Source of the DNA: Paenibacillus humicus NBRC 102415
GTDB taxonomy: Bacteria > Bacillota > Bacilli > Paenibacillales > Paenibacillaceae
Assembly (NCBI RefSeq): GCF_004000905.1
Contig: NZ_BIMD01000006.1
Coordinates: 62,001-126,000 of the forward strand
Length of the DNA stretch: 64,000 nt
Direction of reading: 5' to 3'
Made by a program: the position numbers and the translations under genes. Below the pieces are notes generated by a model that saw nothing but the letters and a program-made list of their open reading frames with translations, was not told where the DNA came from and ran no database searches. Shown one piece after another: positions 42,515 through 51,623 of this stretch; the first letter of the stretch is position 1; every line of letters starts with the position of its first letter.

Positions 42515-44236
42515 ATGTCGATTGACCATCAGGAAAAGCTGGCTGTAACCGCGAAATCTCCCAATATGGCCGATTACGAGCAATGTTACCGGGACTTTGA
42601 CTGGAGCGGGGTGGAGAAGCATTTCACCTGGCACGAGACCGGCAAGGTCAACATGGCGCATGAGGCTATCGACCGCCATATCGGAGAAGGCAGAGGGCAG
42701 AAGACCGCTCTGCATTACAGCGACCCGGAGCGGGATGAGTCGTATACCTTCGAGGAGCTCAGCCTGCTGTCGAACCGCTTCTCCAACGTTCTCCGCAAGC
42801 ACGGCCTGGCCAAGGGAGACCGGCTTTTCATTTTCATGCCGCGCACTCCGGAGCTGTACGTAGCCCTACTCGGCTCGCTCAAGACCGGTGTCGTCGTAGG
42901 GCCTCTTTTCGAGGCCTTCATGGAGACGGCGGTCAAGGACAGGCTCGCGGACAGCGGAGCGGTGGCGATCGTGACGACGCCCGCGCTTCTTCCGCGCATC
43001 AAGCGCGACGAGCTGCCCGAGCTCAAGCATATTATCGTCGTCAGCCCGTCGGAGAACCCGGAGGGCACCATTTCCTACCACGAGGAAATGAAGGCGGCTT
43101 CCGACGAAGCCGAGATCGAATGGGTGGACCGCGAGGACGGACTTCTTCTCCACTATACTTCCGGTTCTACCGGCAAGCCGAAGGGCGTCTACCACGTCCA
43201 TAACGCCATGATCCAGCATTACCACACCGGCCGGGTCGTCCTTGACCTCAAGGAAGACGACGTCTACTGGTGCACGGCCGACCCGGGCTGGGTGACGGGA
43301 ACGTCCTACGGCATTTTCGCGCCATGGCTCAACGGAGCCACGAACGTCATCCGCGGCGGCCGGTTCAGTCCTCAGGACTGGTACACGACGATCCAGCGTT
43401 ATGGCGTCACGGTATGGTACAGCGCGCCGACCGCCTTCCGGATGCTGATGGGGGCAGGAGACGACGTGTCGACCCAGTTCGACCTGTCCTCCCTGCGCCA
43501 TGTGCTCAGCGTCGGCGAGCCGCTGAATCCGGAAGTGGTCCGCTGGGGCCTCAAGGTCTATGGCCAGCGCATCCATGATACGTGGTGGATGACCGAAACC
43601 GGCGGACAGCTGATCTGCAACTATCCGGCGATGGAGATCAAGCCGGGCTCCATGGGTCGTCCGCTGCCGGGCGTCCAAGCGGCGATCATCGACGATTCCG
43701 GCAGCGAGCTGCCGCCGTTCCAGATGGGCAATCTGGCGATCCGCACGCCATGGCCGTCCATGATGCGCGCGGTCTGGAACAATCCTTCCAAATACGAGGA
43801 ATACTTCCACATTCCGGGCTGGTATATTTCCGGAGATTCGGCTTATCGGGACGATGAAGGCTACTTCTGGTTCCAGGGACGGATCGACGACGTCATCAAC
43901 ACCTCCGGCGAGCGGGTCGGCCCGTTCGAGGTGGAGAGCAAGCTCGTGGAGCATCCGGCTGTCGCCGAAGCCGGCGTCATCGGCAAGCCCGACCCGATGC
44001 GCGGCGAGATCATCAAGGCGTTCATCTCGCTGCGCGAAGGCTTCGAGCCTTCCGACGAGCTGAAGGCGGACATCGCCCGCTTCGTCAAAATCGGCCTGTC
44101 GGCGCATGCGTCCCCGCGCGAGATCGAATTCAAGGATAAGCTTCCGAAGACGCGCAGCGGCAAAATCATGAGGCGCGTACTGAAGGCTTGGGAACTGAAT
44201 CTGCCTACAGGCGATCTTTCCACCATTGAAGACTAA
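42515..44236 (+). CDS. acsA: Acetyl-CoA synthetase
   Basis: 573 residues, ANL superfamily. Makes acetyl-CoA from acetate, ATP and CoA. LLHYTSGSTGKPKGVYH is the P-loop-like ATP motif, DTWWMTETGGQL the A5 motif, SGDSAYRDDEGYFWFQGRIDDVINTSGERVGPFEVES the hinge region, and GKIMRRVLKAW carries the catalytic lysine near the C-terminus that AcuA acetylates in relatives. ATG at 42515 has GGAAGGTGA 6 nt upstream; the longer in-frame extension (42455) covers the cre-like site and is rejected. Two terminators follow. Confidence 0.95.
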   Translation: MSIDHQEKLAVTAKSPNMADYEQCYRDFDWSGVEKHFTWHETGKVNMAHEAIDRHIGEGRGQKTALHYSDPERDESYTFEELSLLSNRFSNVLRKHGLAKGDRLFIFMPRTPELYVALLGSLKTGVVVGPLFEAFMETAVKDRLADSGAVAIVTTPALLPRIKRDELPELKHIIVVSPSENPEGTISYHEEMKAASDEAEIEWVDREDGLLLHYTSGSTGKPKGVYHVHNAMIQHYHTGRVVLDLKEDDVYWCTADPGWVTGTSYGIFAPWLNGATNVIRGGRFSPQDWYTTIQRYGVTVWYSAPTAFRMLMGAGDDVSTQFDLSSLRHVLSVGEPLNPEVVRWGLKVYGQRIHDTWWMTETGGQLICNYPAMEIKPGSMGRPLPGVQAAIIDDSGSELPPFQMGNLAIRTPWPSMMRAVWNNPSKYEEYFHIPGWYISGDSAYRDDEGYFWFQGRIDDVINTSGERVGPFEVESKLVEHPAVAEAGVIGKPDPMRGEIIKAFISLREGFEPSDELKADIARFVKIGLSAHASPREIEFKDKLPKTRSGKIMRRVLKAWELNLPTGDLSTIED

Positions 44237-44245
44237 ACAAGATCA

Positions 44246-44282
44246 ACAGCCTCCCGGCGGATTTGCCGGGAGGCTGTTTTTT
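44246..44282 (+). terminator. Terminator of acsA
   Basis: ACAGCCTCCCGGC-ggattt-GCCGGGAGGCTGT followed by TTTTT. Confidence 0.9.
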
Positions 44283-44305
44283 CGCAGAATGAGGAGGATG
44301 GCAAC

Positions 44306-44335
44306 AAAAAAACGCCCCGTCGGGGCGTTTTTTTT
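44306..44335. terminator. Bidirectional terminator between acsA and the PBP gene
   Basis: AAAAACGCCCCG-tc-GGGGCGTTTTTTTT with A and T runs on each side; mainly serves the minus-strand PBP gene. Confidence 0.88.
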
Positions 44336-44371
44336 GTCGGGCCAGACAGGCTGCGAAACCTGCCTGATCGA

Positions 44372-47300
44372 TCAGGAGCCGTAAACGACGGCTGAAGAGT
44401 AAGGAGAAGCTCCCGCGGCGTTGACCGCATTGATCCGGTACGTGCCGGCCGTGCTGGCCATCGTAGCCGAGAAGCTGTTGGTCGTAGCGGAGCCGATGCT
44501 TTGATAGTTCCCGTCATTGTTGGGGCTGTAGTACACCTCATAACGGGTAACTCCTTCGGTATCGGCATTCAACGTCCAGCTCAGGTTGACCGTCTTGCCG
44601 TCGACGGATACATTCAGACCGGCAGGAGCGGACGGAGGGGCTGCTCCTGGAGCTGGCGTACCGGGGTCCGGAGGCGTGACGCCTCCGGGGTTGTCGGTGC
44701 CGGCACCGACATTGTCGCCGCCTTGGCCGGTATCGCCGGGAACTCCAGGAAGGGCCGCGCCAAACGGGCTTACGGTCGCGCTTGGCGCCGACTCATGGCC
44801 GCCTACGTCCACTGCGGTCACGTAGTAGGACGACAGCAGGGAGCCGGAATGATCCGAGAAGGACAGCGTGCTGCCCGTCAGGATGGATTCTCCATGCTTG
44901 CTGAAGCCGAGTCCTTGCGAGCGGTACAGCCGGTAGCCGACGACATCCTTTTCGGGGCTTGCCGCGAAGGAAATCCGGTAAGCGCCGTTCACCGCTTCCA
45001 GCGATACGTTCGATGGGGCGGAAGGAGCGGCGCCGTCGTCTCGACGCGGGTCGACCATCGTCGGCGCGTCGTCGGTCGCATCCTTGGGGATGAAGGCCGA
45101 CAGCGGCCTGCGGTATTCGGCCGGCATAGCTTGCTGGGCTTTGTTGATTTCGTCCATCAGCTCGCCAAGCGGCTTTTCCCTCTTGATGACGGTTTTCGTG
45201 AAGACGAAGTCCGATGGAGTCGTGTCCTGGGCGATGTAATTGACGCCGTTGTACGTAATGAAGGACATGCTGCCAAGAACGTTGTCCACTTTGGTCGGCA
45301 CGTATTTCTTGTTGAACCAGTCGGTGACGAGCAGGCCGCGGGAGCGGATCAGATCGCTCGGCAGCATCCCGCTGACGGTCGAAACGGTCGCTTTGACGAG
45401 CCCGTCCGGTTTGGGGAACGCCTCGGTCTTGAACAGCTCGGGCCTGTCGGCGACCGTCTGGTTCATGATTTCGGTCCAGAGCGAGCGCGCCCTGGAATGG
45501 GAGTCCTTGAGGAGCACGTTCTTCTGCTCCTTGTAGCCGGCCCATACGCCCAGCGTGATGTCCGGCGTGAAGCCCATGAACCAGACGTCGCCATAGCTCT
45601 GGGTGGAGCCGGTCTTGCCTGCGATCGGAATCTTTCCGTAGGATTTGAAGCCGCTCGTCAGGCTGTGAGCCGTGCCGCTTGCATCCGAGATGACCGTGCG
45701 CAGCATGTCTGTCATCAGGAAAGCGGTCTGCTCGGAATAAACGCGCTTCGGCTTGAGCTCGTGCTGATAGACGATATGGCCTTCCGAATCCACGATCTTG
45801 CTGATCATGAACGGCTCATTGTAGACGCCGCCGTTCGGAATGGTCGCATAGGCATCCGTCAGCTCTTCGACGGTCACGCCCTTGCTCAGGCCGCCGATGA
45901 CACCCGTTTGAGCGTTGTCGTCGCTAGGCTGCAGGGTCGAAATGCCGAGAGAGCGGGCAAAATCCCATGCCTTCGGAATGGTCACCTTGTCCAGGAACAG
46001 CTTGAGGGCCGGCGTGTTCAACGAGCGGTTGAGAGCTTCGCGTGCCGTCACGAGACCGTTGAACTTCTTGTTCGCGTTCATCGGAATATGGAAGCCCTTC
46101 TGGCCGTCCTTGAGAATGATCGGCGAGTCGTCGATGACGCTGGCCGGCTGGACGAGCCCGGCCTCGAGTGCCGGCAGATAGGCGCCGATCGGCTTCATCG
46201 CGGAGCCTGGCTGGCGCGTCATCTGCGTCGCGTAGTTCATCTGCTCGATGTTGAAGTCGCGCCCTTCCATCATGCCGAGAATGGCGCCGCTGCGGTGGTC
46301 GATCATGATCGCGGCGGCCTGTTCGGGGCCCTTTGTCTTGCTGGCCGGTCCGAAGTTGTCCGGGTTGCTCGCGACTTCGCGCATGTTGTTGTAGATGACC
46401 TTGTCGATCGTCGTGAACACCCGGTAGCCGGAGCGGAGCAGCTGCTCGCGCGCGCTGGCCAGAATTTCGGAATTTTCCGTCTTGGCCAGATCGCTCTTCT
46501 TGAGATTGGGGTTCTGCTTCATGGCGAGAATCGTTGCCGCTTCCCGCTCCGTCTCGAGCATCAGGTAAGGGAAGGTGTTGTAAGCCTTCTCCTTATGCGG
46601 GGCGAGCGTGCTCTTGAGATCGAAGGCGATCGCCTCGTCGTATTGGGCCTGGGTGATGCGGCCGGTGACGAGCATGCGGGACAGGACGATCTTTTGCCTT
46701 GCCGTGGCTCTCCGGAATCCGTCCGGGTTGAATACGCCCTTCCCGTTGAAGGCCGAATAGGACGACGGCAGCTGCGGAAGGCCTGCCAGATAGGCGGATT
46801 GAGCCAGATTGAGCTTGCTGAGATCGGAGATGTTGAAGATTCCAATCGCCGCGGACTTGATTCCATACAGATTGTAGCCGGATGAACCGTTGCCGAACGG
46901 CATTTTGTTCAGATAAGCCGCGAGGATCTGGTCCTTGGTCAAATATCTCTCCATCCGGATGGAGAGCAGGATTTCCTTGACCTTGCGCGCATCGGTGCGG
47001 TCGAGGCTGAGGAATACCCTTCTTGCCACCTGCTGGGTGAGCGTGCTGCCGCCGGTCTGGCTGCTTTCATTGAGCAGCTTCTGCTTGACGGCGCGCCCGA
47101 AGCCCATGTAGTCGATTCCGATATGGGAATAAAAATTGCTGTCTTCCGTCGACAACAGGGCGTCGATGACGGATTGCGGGATGTTCTGCAGGTCGACGAG
47201 ACGCCTGTCCTCGTCGGTCCTGAGCTGTCCTACGGGGGTTGTCCCGTCGTTGAAATAAACGAAGCCGGTCAGGGCATTCTCGTTGACCATGGCTTCCAGC

Positions 47301-47482
47301 TCGCTGCCGGGCCGGACAGGATCGTCCTTGACCAGGGCGGCCACATATCCGGTCGCGATGCCGCCGGCAAACAATGCGCCGGTAATGCCGAAGATAATCA
47401 GCCATTTCGCCGTGATCCACACGACGAGACCGAACGTCCTCCAGCCGCTGCGCCCGGGAGCTTGTTCATGCTCTTGAGCCAT
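44372..47482 (-). CDS. Class A penicillin-binding protein (PBP1A-like) with two fibronectin type III domains
   Basis: 1036 residues. A cytosolic N-terminus and one membrane helix (about 19-49); glycosyltransferase GT51 block with catalytic Glu113 in STEDSNFYSHIGIDY, and QTGGSTLTQQVARR; transpeptidase with SxxK Ser427-Lys430 (GSAMKP), SLN and KTGS at Lys623. The C-terminus holds two fibronectin-like domains (SAPSNVSLEAVNGAYRISF... and PSAPAGLNVSVDGKTVNLSW...) joined by a Gly/Pro-rich linker. It synthesises and cross-links peptidoglycan. An extended -10 (TGCTATAAT) lies 33 nt upstream. Fn3 tails are common on bacilli PBPs. Confidence 0.93.
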   Translation of the reverse strand: MAQEHEQAPGRSGWRTFGLVVWITAKWLIIFGITGALFAGGIATGYVAALVKDDPVRPGSELEAMVNENALTGFVYFNDGTTPVGQLRTDEDRRLVDLQNIPQSVIDALLSTEDSNFYSHIGIDYMGFGRAVKQKLLNESSQTGGSTLTQQVARRVFLSLDRTDARKVKEILLSIRMERYLTKDQILAAYLNKMPFGNGSSGYNLYGIKSAAIGIFNISDLSKLNLAQSAYLAGLPQLPSSYSAFNGKGVFNPDGFRRATARQKIVLSRMLVTGRITQAQYDEAIAFDLKSTLAPHKEKAYNTFPYLMLETEREAATILAMKQNPNLKKSDLAKTENSEILASAREQLLRSGYRVFTTIDKVIYNNMREVASNPDNFGPASKTKGPEQAAAIMIDHRSGAILGMMEGRDFNIEQMNYATQMTRQPGSAMKPIGAYLPALEAGLVQPASVIDDSPIILKDGQKGFHIPMNANKKFNGLVTAREALNRSLNTPALKLFLDKVTIPKAWDFARSLGISTLQPSDDNAQTGVIGGLSKGVTVEELTDAYATIPNGGVYNEPFMISKIVDSEGHIVYQHELKPKRVYSEQTAFLMTDMLRTVISDASGTAHSLTSGFKSYGKIPIAGKTGSTQSYGDVWFMGFTPDITLGVWAGYKEQKNVLLKDSHSRARSLWTEIMNQTVADRPELFKTEAFPKPDGLVKATVSTVSGMLPSDLIRSRGLLVTDWFNKKYVPTKVDNVLGSMSFITYNGVNYIAQDTTPSDFVFTKTVIKREKPLGELMDEINKAQQAMPAEYRRPLSAFIPKDATDDAPTMVDPRRDDGAAPSAPSNVSLEAVNGAYRISFAASPEKDVVGYRLYRSQGLGFSKHGESILTGSTLSFSDHSGSLLSSYYVTAVDVGGHESAPSATVSPFGAALPGVPGDTGQGGDNVGAGTDNPGGVTPPDPGTPAPGAAPPSAPAGLNVSVDGKTVNLSWTLNADTEGVTRYEVYYSPNNDGNYQSIGSATTNSFSATMASTAGTYRINAVNAAGASPYSSAVVYGS

Positions 47483-47514
47483 ATGTACCTTTCCTCCTCC
47501 AAGTAAGCACAGCT

Positions 47515-47523
47515 ATTATAGCA
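47515..47523 (-). promoter_or_regulatory. Extended -10 promoter of the PBP gene
   Basis: Minus strand TGCTATAAT, perfect -10 with TG extension; the -35 is poor. Confidence 0.6.
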
Positions 47524-47606
47524 CATGTCGCCGGAACCCGGCACCAGATGTCATTTCCATCGTTGAAATCTCCCCTTTTCCGGCTGTTGCTGCCGAAGCT
47601 TGGAAG

Positions 47607-47635
47607 TTGACACTCCTCGCGGGGCATGATATAAC
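47607..47635 (+). promoter_or_regulatory. Sigma-A promoter of the tyrS leader
   Basis: TTGACA at 47607, 17-nt spacer and TATAAC at 47630. Transcription would start near 47642, at the beginning of the T-box leader. Confidence 0.85.
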
Positions 47636-47639
47636 TTGC

Positions 47640-47977
47640 AAAACGATTCCGCACGGCTCGGAGGAGCCGGCGGACCATACGGCCAACGGCGTGGATGGGC
47701 ATCCAGTAGCCGGACGGCAGGCGTTCACAGAGACCCGGTGGCAGGTGCGAACCGGGACGCCCCGTCCGCGCGAATTACAGCCCTGAGCCGGCCGGGGGAA
47801 CCGCGGGCTGCCAGCCCGGCGCGTAGCCCGGTCCCGGAAGCAGCCTTCCGTTATGTTCAACGAAGTGGGAATCCATTTGGCTTTGCCTGTCATAGCATGC
47901 GCAGGCGGAGCGGATTCCAACAAGGGTGGTACCGCGAGCTAATCCTTCTCGTCCCTTCGGACGAGAAGGATTTTTTG
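47640..47977 (+). promoter_or_regulatory. T-box riboswitch (tyrosyl-tRNA responsive)
   Basis: Leader of about 340 nt ending in the T-box sequence AAGGGTGGTACCGCGA at 47922-47937 and then a terminator hairpin (ATCCTTCTCGTCC-cttc-GGACGAGAAGGAT, T-run to 47976). Uncharged tRNA pairs its acceptor end with the T-box to form the antiterminator. The gene after it is tyrS, so the specifier should be a Tyr codon; a TAC at 47678-47680 within the putative stem I is a candidate but I could not fold the stem. Confidence 0.93.
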
Positions 47978-48024
47978 CGTTTTCAGCGCCGCAGGCGCCC
48001 ATCAGAGAAAGGGGAGCACAGAAA

Positions 48025-49317
48025 ATGAACCAGCAGGAGAACATGGAGCGGAGCGGGCAGCGTCCCGGACCGAAGCTGACTTCGGAGCAGCGGCAGGAGG
48101 TTGCGCGGCAGCTGGCGATTCTCGCAAGGGGAACGGCCGAGATCATCCCGGAGAGCGGCCTTCGGGAGAAGCTGGAGGAATCGGTGGCGGCCGGCATTCC
48201 GCTCAAGGTGAAGCTGGGACTGGATCCTTCGGCTCCGGATATTCATATCGGCCATACTGTCGTGCTCCAGAAGCTGCGGCAGTTCCAGGAATGCGGACAT
48301 GAGGTCCAGCTGCTCATCGGGGACTTCACCGGCCGGATCGGCGATCCGTCGGGCAAGTCGGAAACCCGCAAGGCGTTGTCCGAGGAGGATGTCCGGCGCA
48401 ACGCCCAGACATACAAGGATCAGATTTTCAATGTGCTCGATCCGGAGCGGACGACGGTCTGCTTCAACTCCGAATGGCTGTCGCCGCTAACCTTCAATGA
48501 AGTCATCGGCCTCGCGGCCAAATCGACGGTTGCCCGCATGCTGGAACGGGACGACTTCACGAAGCGGTACAAGTCCAACCTGCCGATCAGCATCCACGAA
48601 TTTTTCTACCCTCTTATGCAGGGATACGATTCGGTCGCCCTAGAGACGGACATCGAGCTGGGCGGAACCGATCAGAAATTCAATCTGCTCATGGGCAGAA
48701 GCCTGCAGAAGGAATACGGCAAGCGGCAGCAGATAGCCATCACGATGCCGATCCTCGAAGGGCTCGACGGCGTTCAGAAAATGAGCAAGAGCCTCGGCAA
48801 TTACATCGGCATCCAGGAGGAGCCGGACCAAATTTTCGGCAAAGCGATGAGCATACCGGACGGCCTCATGCCCAAATATTTCGAGCTGGCCACGGATCTG
48901 GACTCGGATCGCTTGGCCGCCGTGGCATCCGGATTGGCAGACGGCACCTTGCATCCAAGGGATGCCAAGCTGATGCTGGCTCACGCCCTCGTCCGCCTGT
49001 TCCATGGACTGGAAGCGGCTGACTTCGCCGAATCGCGTTTCCGCGCGATATTCTCGGAAGGCGCCTTGCCGGATGATATCGAGGAAGCCGTCCTGCAGGC
49101 GGCAGAGCTTGAAGAGGGCAAGATCCGGCTCGTAAAGCTTCTTACCGTCCTGGATTTGCTGCCGTCTGGCAGCGAAGCCCGCCGAAGCGTCCAGCAAGGA
49201 GCCGTCAAGCTCAACGGGGTTAAGCTGGAGGATGTCTCGGCGGTCGTGGAGCCGCAAGAAGGGGATGTCCTGCAAGCCGGCAAACGGCGCATGGCGCGGA
49301 TTCGGATTCAATTGTAG
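48025..49317 (+). CDS. tyrS: Tyrosyl-tRNA synthetase (TyrZ-like)
   Basis: 430 residues, class I aaRS. HIGH at 74-77 ([10 protein letters not shown]) and KMSKS at 252-256 ([10 protein letters not shown]); [12 protein letters not shown] and the C-terminal S4-like domain ([23 protein letters not shown]). The sequence is of the TyrZ type, not the TyrS type of B. subtilis. GAAAGGGGAGC precedes the ATG at 48025. Expression is under the T-box leader. Whether a second TyrRS is present elsewhere cannot be seen. Confidence 0.95.
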   Translation: MNQQENMERSGQRPGPKLTSEQRQEVARQLAILARGTAEIIPESGLREKLEESVAAGIPLKVKLGLDPSAPDIHIGHTVVLQKLRQFQECGHEVQLLIGDFTGRIGDPSGKSETRKALSEEDVRRNAQTYKDQIFNVLDPERTTVCFNSEWLSPLTFNEVIGLAAKSTVARMLERDDFTKRYKSNLPISIHEFFYPLMQGYDSVALETDIELGGTDQKFNLLMGRSLQKEYGKRQQIAITMPILEGLDGVQKMSKSLGNYIGIQEEPDQIFGKAMSIPDGLMPKYFELATDLDSDRLAAVASGLADGTLHPRDAKLMLAHALVRLFHGLEAADFAESRFRAIFSEGALPDDIEEAVLQAAELEEGKIRLVKLLTVLDLLPSGSEARRSVQQGAVKLNGVKLEDVSAVVEPQEGDVLQAGKRRMARIRIQL

Positions 49318-49356
49318 CGGCTGTCCGAAATTTTCAACAAGAAAATGTCTAAGTTG

Positions 49357-49384
49357 TGAAACAAATGGCCGATTGCAACGTATA
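49357..49384 (+). promoter_or_regulatory. Putative sigma-W promoter of the NfeD-flotillin operon
   Basis: TGAAAC at 49357-49362, a 16-nt spacer, and CGTATA at 49379-49384. This is the sigma-W type (TGAAAC-N16-CGTA). The B. subtilis yuaF-floT-yuaI operon is a sigma-W target. Confidence 0.85.
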
Positions 49385-49431
49385 GAGTACCGGGCAGTTA
49401 ACATTAGATGCCAAATATGGGGAGGTGCGGG

Positions 49432-49956
49432 ATGGAAACGGTTTACCTGTCATGCCTTGCCTTCGGCGTCCTGTTCGCCATCGTAAGCGTAGTGCTGGGG
49501 GATATTCTGGGCTCTTTCCTGGACGGGGCGCTCGATTTCCTGTCCGTGGACGGTCATCATATTTTCCAGCCGGCTGCCGCTGCCGGCGCCGTTACGGCAT
49601 TCGGCGGAGCGGGGCTTATGATGGAGAAGTATTCGAGCCTCCCGGCCTCCGGCATTGCGCTTCTGTCCGTCCTCGCTGCGGCGGGTTGCTCCTTGCTCGT
49701 GTTCTTCCTGTATGTCAGGCCGATGCAGAACTCCGAATCCACTTCGGGGTACTCCATGCAGGAGCTGGGAGGATCGATCGGCGAGGTGCTGACGGCCATT
49801 CCGGCCCGCGGCTGCGGCGAAGTGCTGGTCCGGATCGGAGCGGGAGTGACGAACCATACGGCCGAAAGCTTCGACGGCACCGATATTCCAACCGGAAGCA
49901 AAGTCGTCGTCGTCGAAGTGAAGCCGGATGCCTTGGCGGTATCCATTTTGAAATGA
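49432..49956 (+). CDS. yuaF: NfeD-like membrane protein (YuaF)
   Basis: 174 residues: an N-terminal set of about three membrane helices (METVYLSCLAFGVLFAIVS..., then two more to residue 100) followed by a C-terminal OB-fold (GGSIGEVLTAIPARGCGEVLVRIGAGVTNHTAES...IPTGSKVVVVEVKPDALAVSI), the NfeD layout. It is thought to help organise flotillin membrane domains. GGGAGG 6 nt before the ATG. Followed by floT after 10 nt. Confidence 0.85.
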   Translation: METVYLSCLAFGVLFAIVSVVLGDILGSFLDGALDFLSVDGHHIFQPAAAAGAVTAFGGAGLMMEKYSSLPASGIALLSVLAAAGCSLLVFFLYVRPMQNSESTSGYSMQELGGSIGEVLTAIPARGCGEVLVRIGAGVTNHTAESFDGTDIPTGSKVVVVEVKPDALAVSILK

Positions 49957-49966
49957 GAGAGGGGAA

Positions 49967-51526
49967 ATGGGTTTGATTCCAGATTATTTGGTTATTCCTG
50001 CTATCGTTGTCGGTGTCATTGTCGTACTGGGTCTTGCGTTCTGGGCAAGGTACAAGACGGTCAGCCCGGATGAGGCGATGATCGTCACGGGTACGTTCCT
50101 CGGATCGAGCAACGTCGCATCCGACGATTCGGGCCGCAAAATCAAGATCGTCCGCGGCGGAGGCGCCTTCATCCTGCCGGTATTCCAGCGGGCGGAGTTC
50201 TTGTCGCTTCTGTCCATGAAGCTGGACGTATCCACCCCCGAGGTGTATACGGAGCAGGGCGTGCCGGTCATGGCGGACGGAGTCGCCATCATCAAGATCG
50301 GCGGCTCGGTCGAGGATGTGGCGACGGCAGCCGAGCAGTTCATGGGCAAGCCGGTTGAAGCTCTGAAGTCGGAAGCCCAGGAAGTTCTCGAGGGCCATCT
50401 GCGGGCGATTCTCGGCTCCATGACGGTAGAGGAAGTGTACCGCAACCGGGACCGTTTCGCCCAGGAGGTTCAATCCGTAGCGGCCAAGGACCTGAAGAAG
50501 ATGGGCCTGCAGATCGTCTCCTTCACGATCAAGGATCTGCGCGACAAGCATGGCTACCTCGATGCGCTCGGCAAGCCGCGGATCGCCGCGGTCAAGCGGG
50601 ATGCCGAAATCGCCGAGGCGCAGGCGGTTCGCGATGCCCGAATTCAGAAAGCCCAAGCCGAAGAGGAAGGGCAGAAGGCGGAGCTGCTGCGCGATACGAA
50701 TATCGCAGAGGCTTCCAAGGAGAACCAGCTCAAGGTCGCTTCATTTAAAAAGGACCAGGATACGGCCAAGGCCGATGCCGATCAGGCGTATACGATCCAG
50801 GAAGCCCGGATCAAGCAGCAGGTCGTGGAGGAGCAGATGAAGGTCGAGCTCGTCCGCAAGGAACGCGAGATCGATCTCGAGACGAAGGAAATCCTTCGCC
50901 GCGAGAAGCAGTACGATTCCGAAGTGAAGAAAAAAGCCGACGCCGATCGTTATGCGGTGGAGCAGGCCGCCGAGGCGGAAAAGGCCAAGCAGATCAACGC
51001 GGCGGACGCCACGAAGTATCGGATCGAAGCCGAGGCCCGCGCCAACGCGGAGCAGAAACGGCTGGCAGGCCAGGCGGAAGCCGACGCCCAGCGGGCCAAA
51101 GGCACAGCCGAAGCCGAAGTCATCCGGCTGCGCGGTCTGGCCGAAGCGGAAGCCAAGGAAAAGCTGGCACAGGCGTTCGAGAAGTTCGGCGAAGCGGCCG
51201 TGCTCGACATTATCGTCAAGATGCTGCCGGAGCTGGCCGGCAAGGTTGCCGAGCCAATCAAGTCGATCGACAAGCTGACGGTTGTCGATACGGGCAATGG
51301 AGCCGGAGCGGCCCGTCTCAGCAACTATGTGACGGATCTGATGGCGACAGCGCCGGAAATGCTGAAGAGCGTCGCCGGAATCGACGTCAATGCCCTGATG
51401 AAAAGCCTAACTTCCCGCGTTCCGGCGGCAGGCGTGAAGCCGGCGGCTGCTGATATCCCAGCGCTGCCGTCCGATGCGGCAGCTGCGATGGCTGCGGCAG
51501 CCTCGGAGGCATCCGTCAAGGAATAA
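49967..51526 (+). CDS. floT: Flotillin-like protein FloT
   Basis: 519 residues. N-terminal hydrophobic segment (VIPAIVVGVIVVLGLAFWARY), SPFH/PHB domain, then a long Glu/Ala/Lys-rich coiled coil (EAEAKEKLAQAF and similar) and an Ala-rich C-terminus. Flotillins organise functional membrane microdomains and affect fluidity. Length is close to that of B. subtilis FloT (509). It is operonic with yuaF under a sigma-W-like promoter; no yuaI follows. Confidence 0.9.
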   Translation: MGLIPDYLVIPAIVVGVIVVLGLAFWARYKTVSPDEAMIVTGTFLGSSNVASDDSGRKIKIVRGGGAFILPVFQRAEFLSLLSMKLDVSTPEVYTEQGVPVMADGVAIIKIGGSVEDVATAAEQFMGKPVEALKSEAQEVLEGHLRAILGSMTVEEVYRNRDRFAQEVQSVAAKDLKKMGLQIVSFTIKDLRDKHGYLDALGKPRIAAVKRDAEIAEAQAVRDARIQKAQAEEEGQKAELLRDTNIAEASKENQLKVASFKKDQDTAKADADQAYTIQEARIKQQVVEEQMKVELVRKEREIDLETKEILRREKQYDSEVKKKADADRYAVEQAAEAEKAKQINAADATKYRIEAEARANAEQKRLAGQAEADAQRAKGTAEAEVIRLRGLAEAEAKEKLAQAFEKFGEAAVLDIIVKMLPELAGKVAEPIKSIDKLTVVDTGNGAGAARLSNYVTDLMATAPEMLKSVAGIDVNALMKSLTSRVPAAGVKPAAADIPALPSDAAAAMAAAASEASVKE

Positions 51527-51558
51527 GAAGAACCGGATGCAGCGGTCATATGAAGGAG

Positions 51559-51593
51559 AAAAACCCCCTTGCGGCAATCGCAAGGGGGTTTTT
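51559..51593. terminator. Terminator shared by floT and rpsD
   Basis: AAAAACCCCCTTGCG-gcaat-CGCAAGGGGGTTTTT; symmetric A and T runs. Confidence 0.92.
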
Positions 51594-51623
51594 CGGGTCT
51601 CTTCCGAAGAAGAGAAGCCGGTA

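Noticed and set aside
44501..46885. 794-codon plus-strand open frame opposite the PBP gene
   Set aside because: Antisense of the PBP gene, Arg/Val/Asp-rich with no recognisable motif; the minus strand encodes clear GT51 and transpeptidase motifs.
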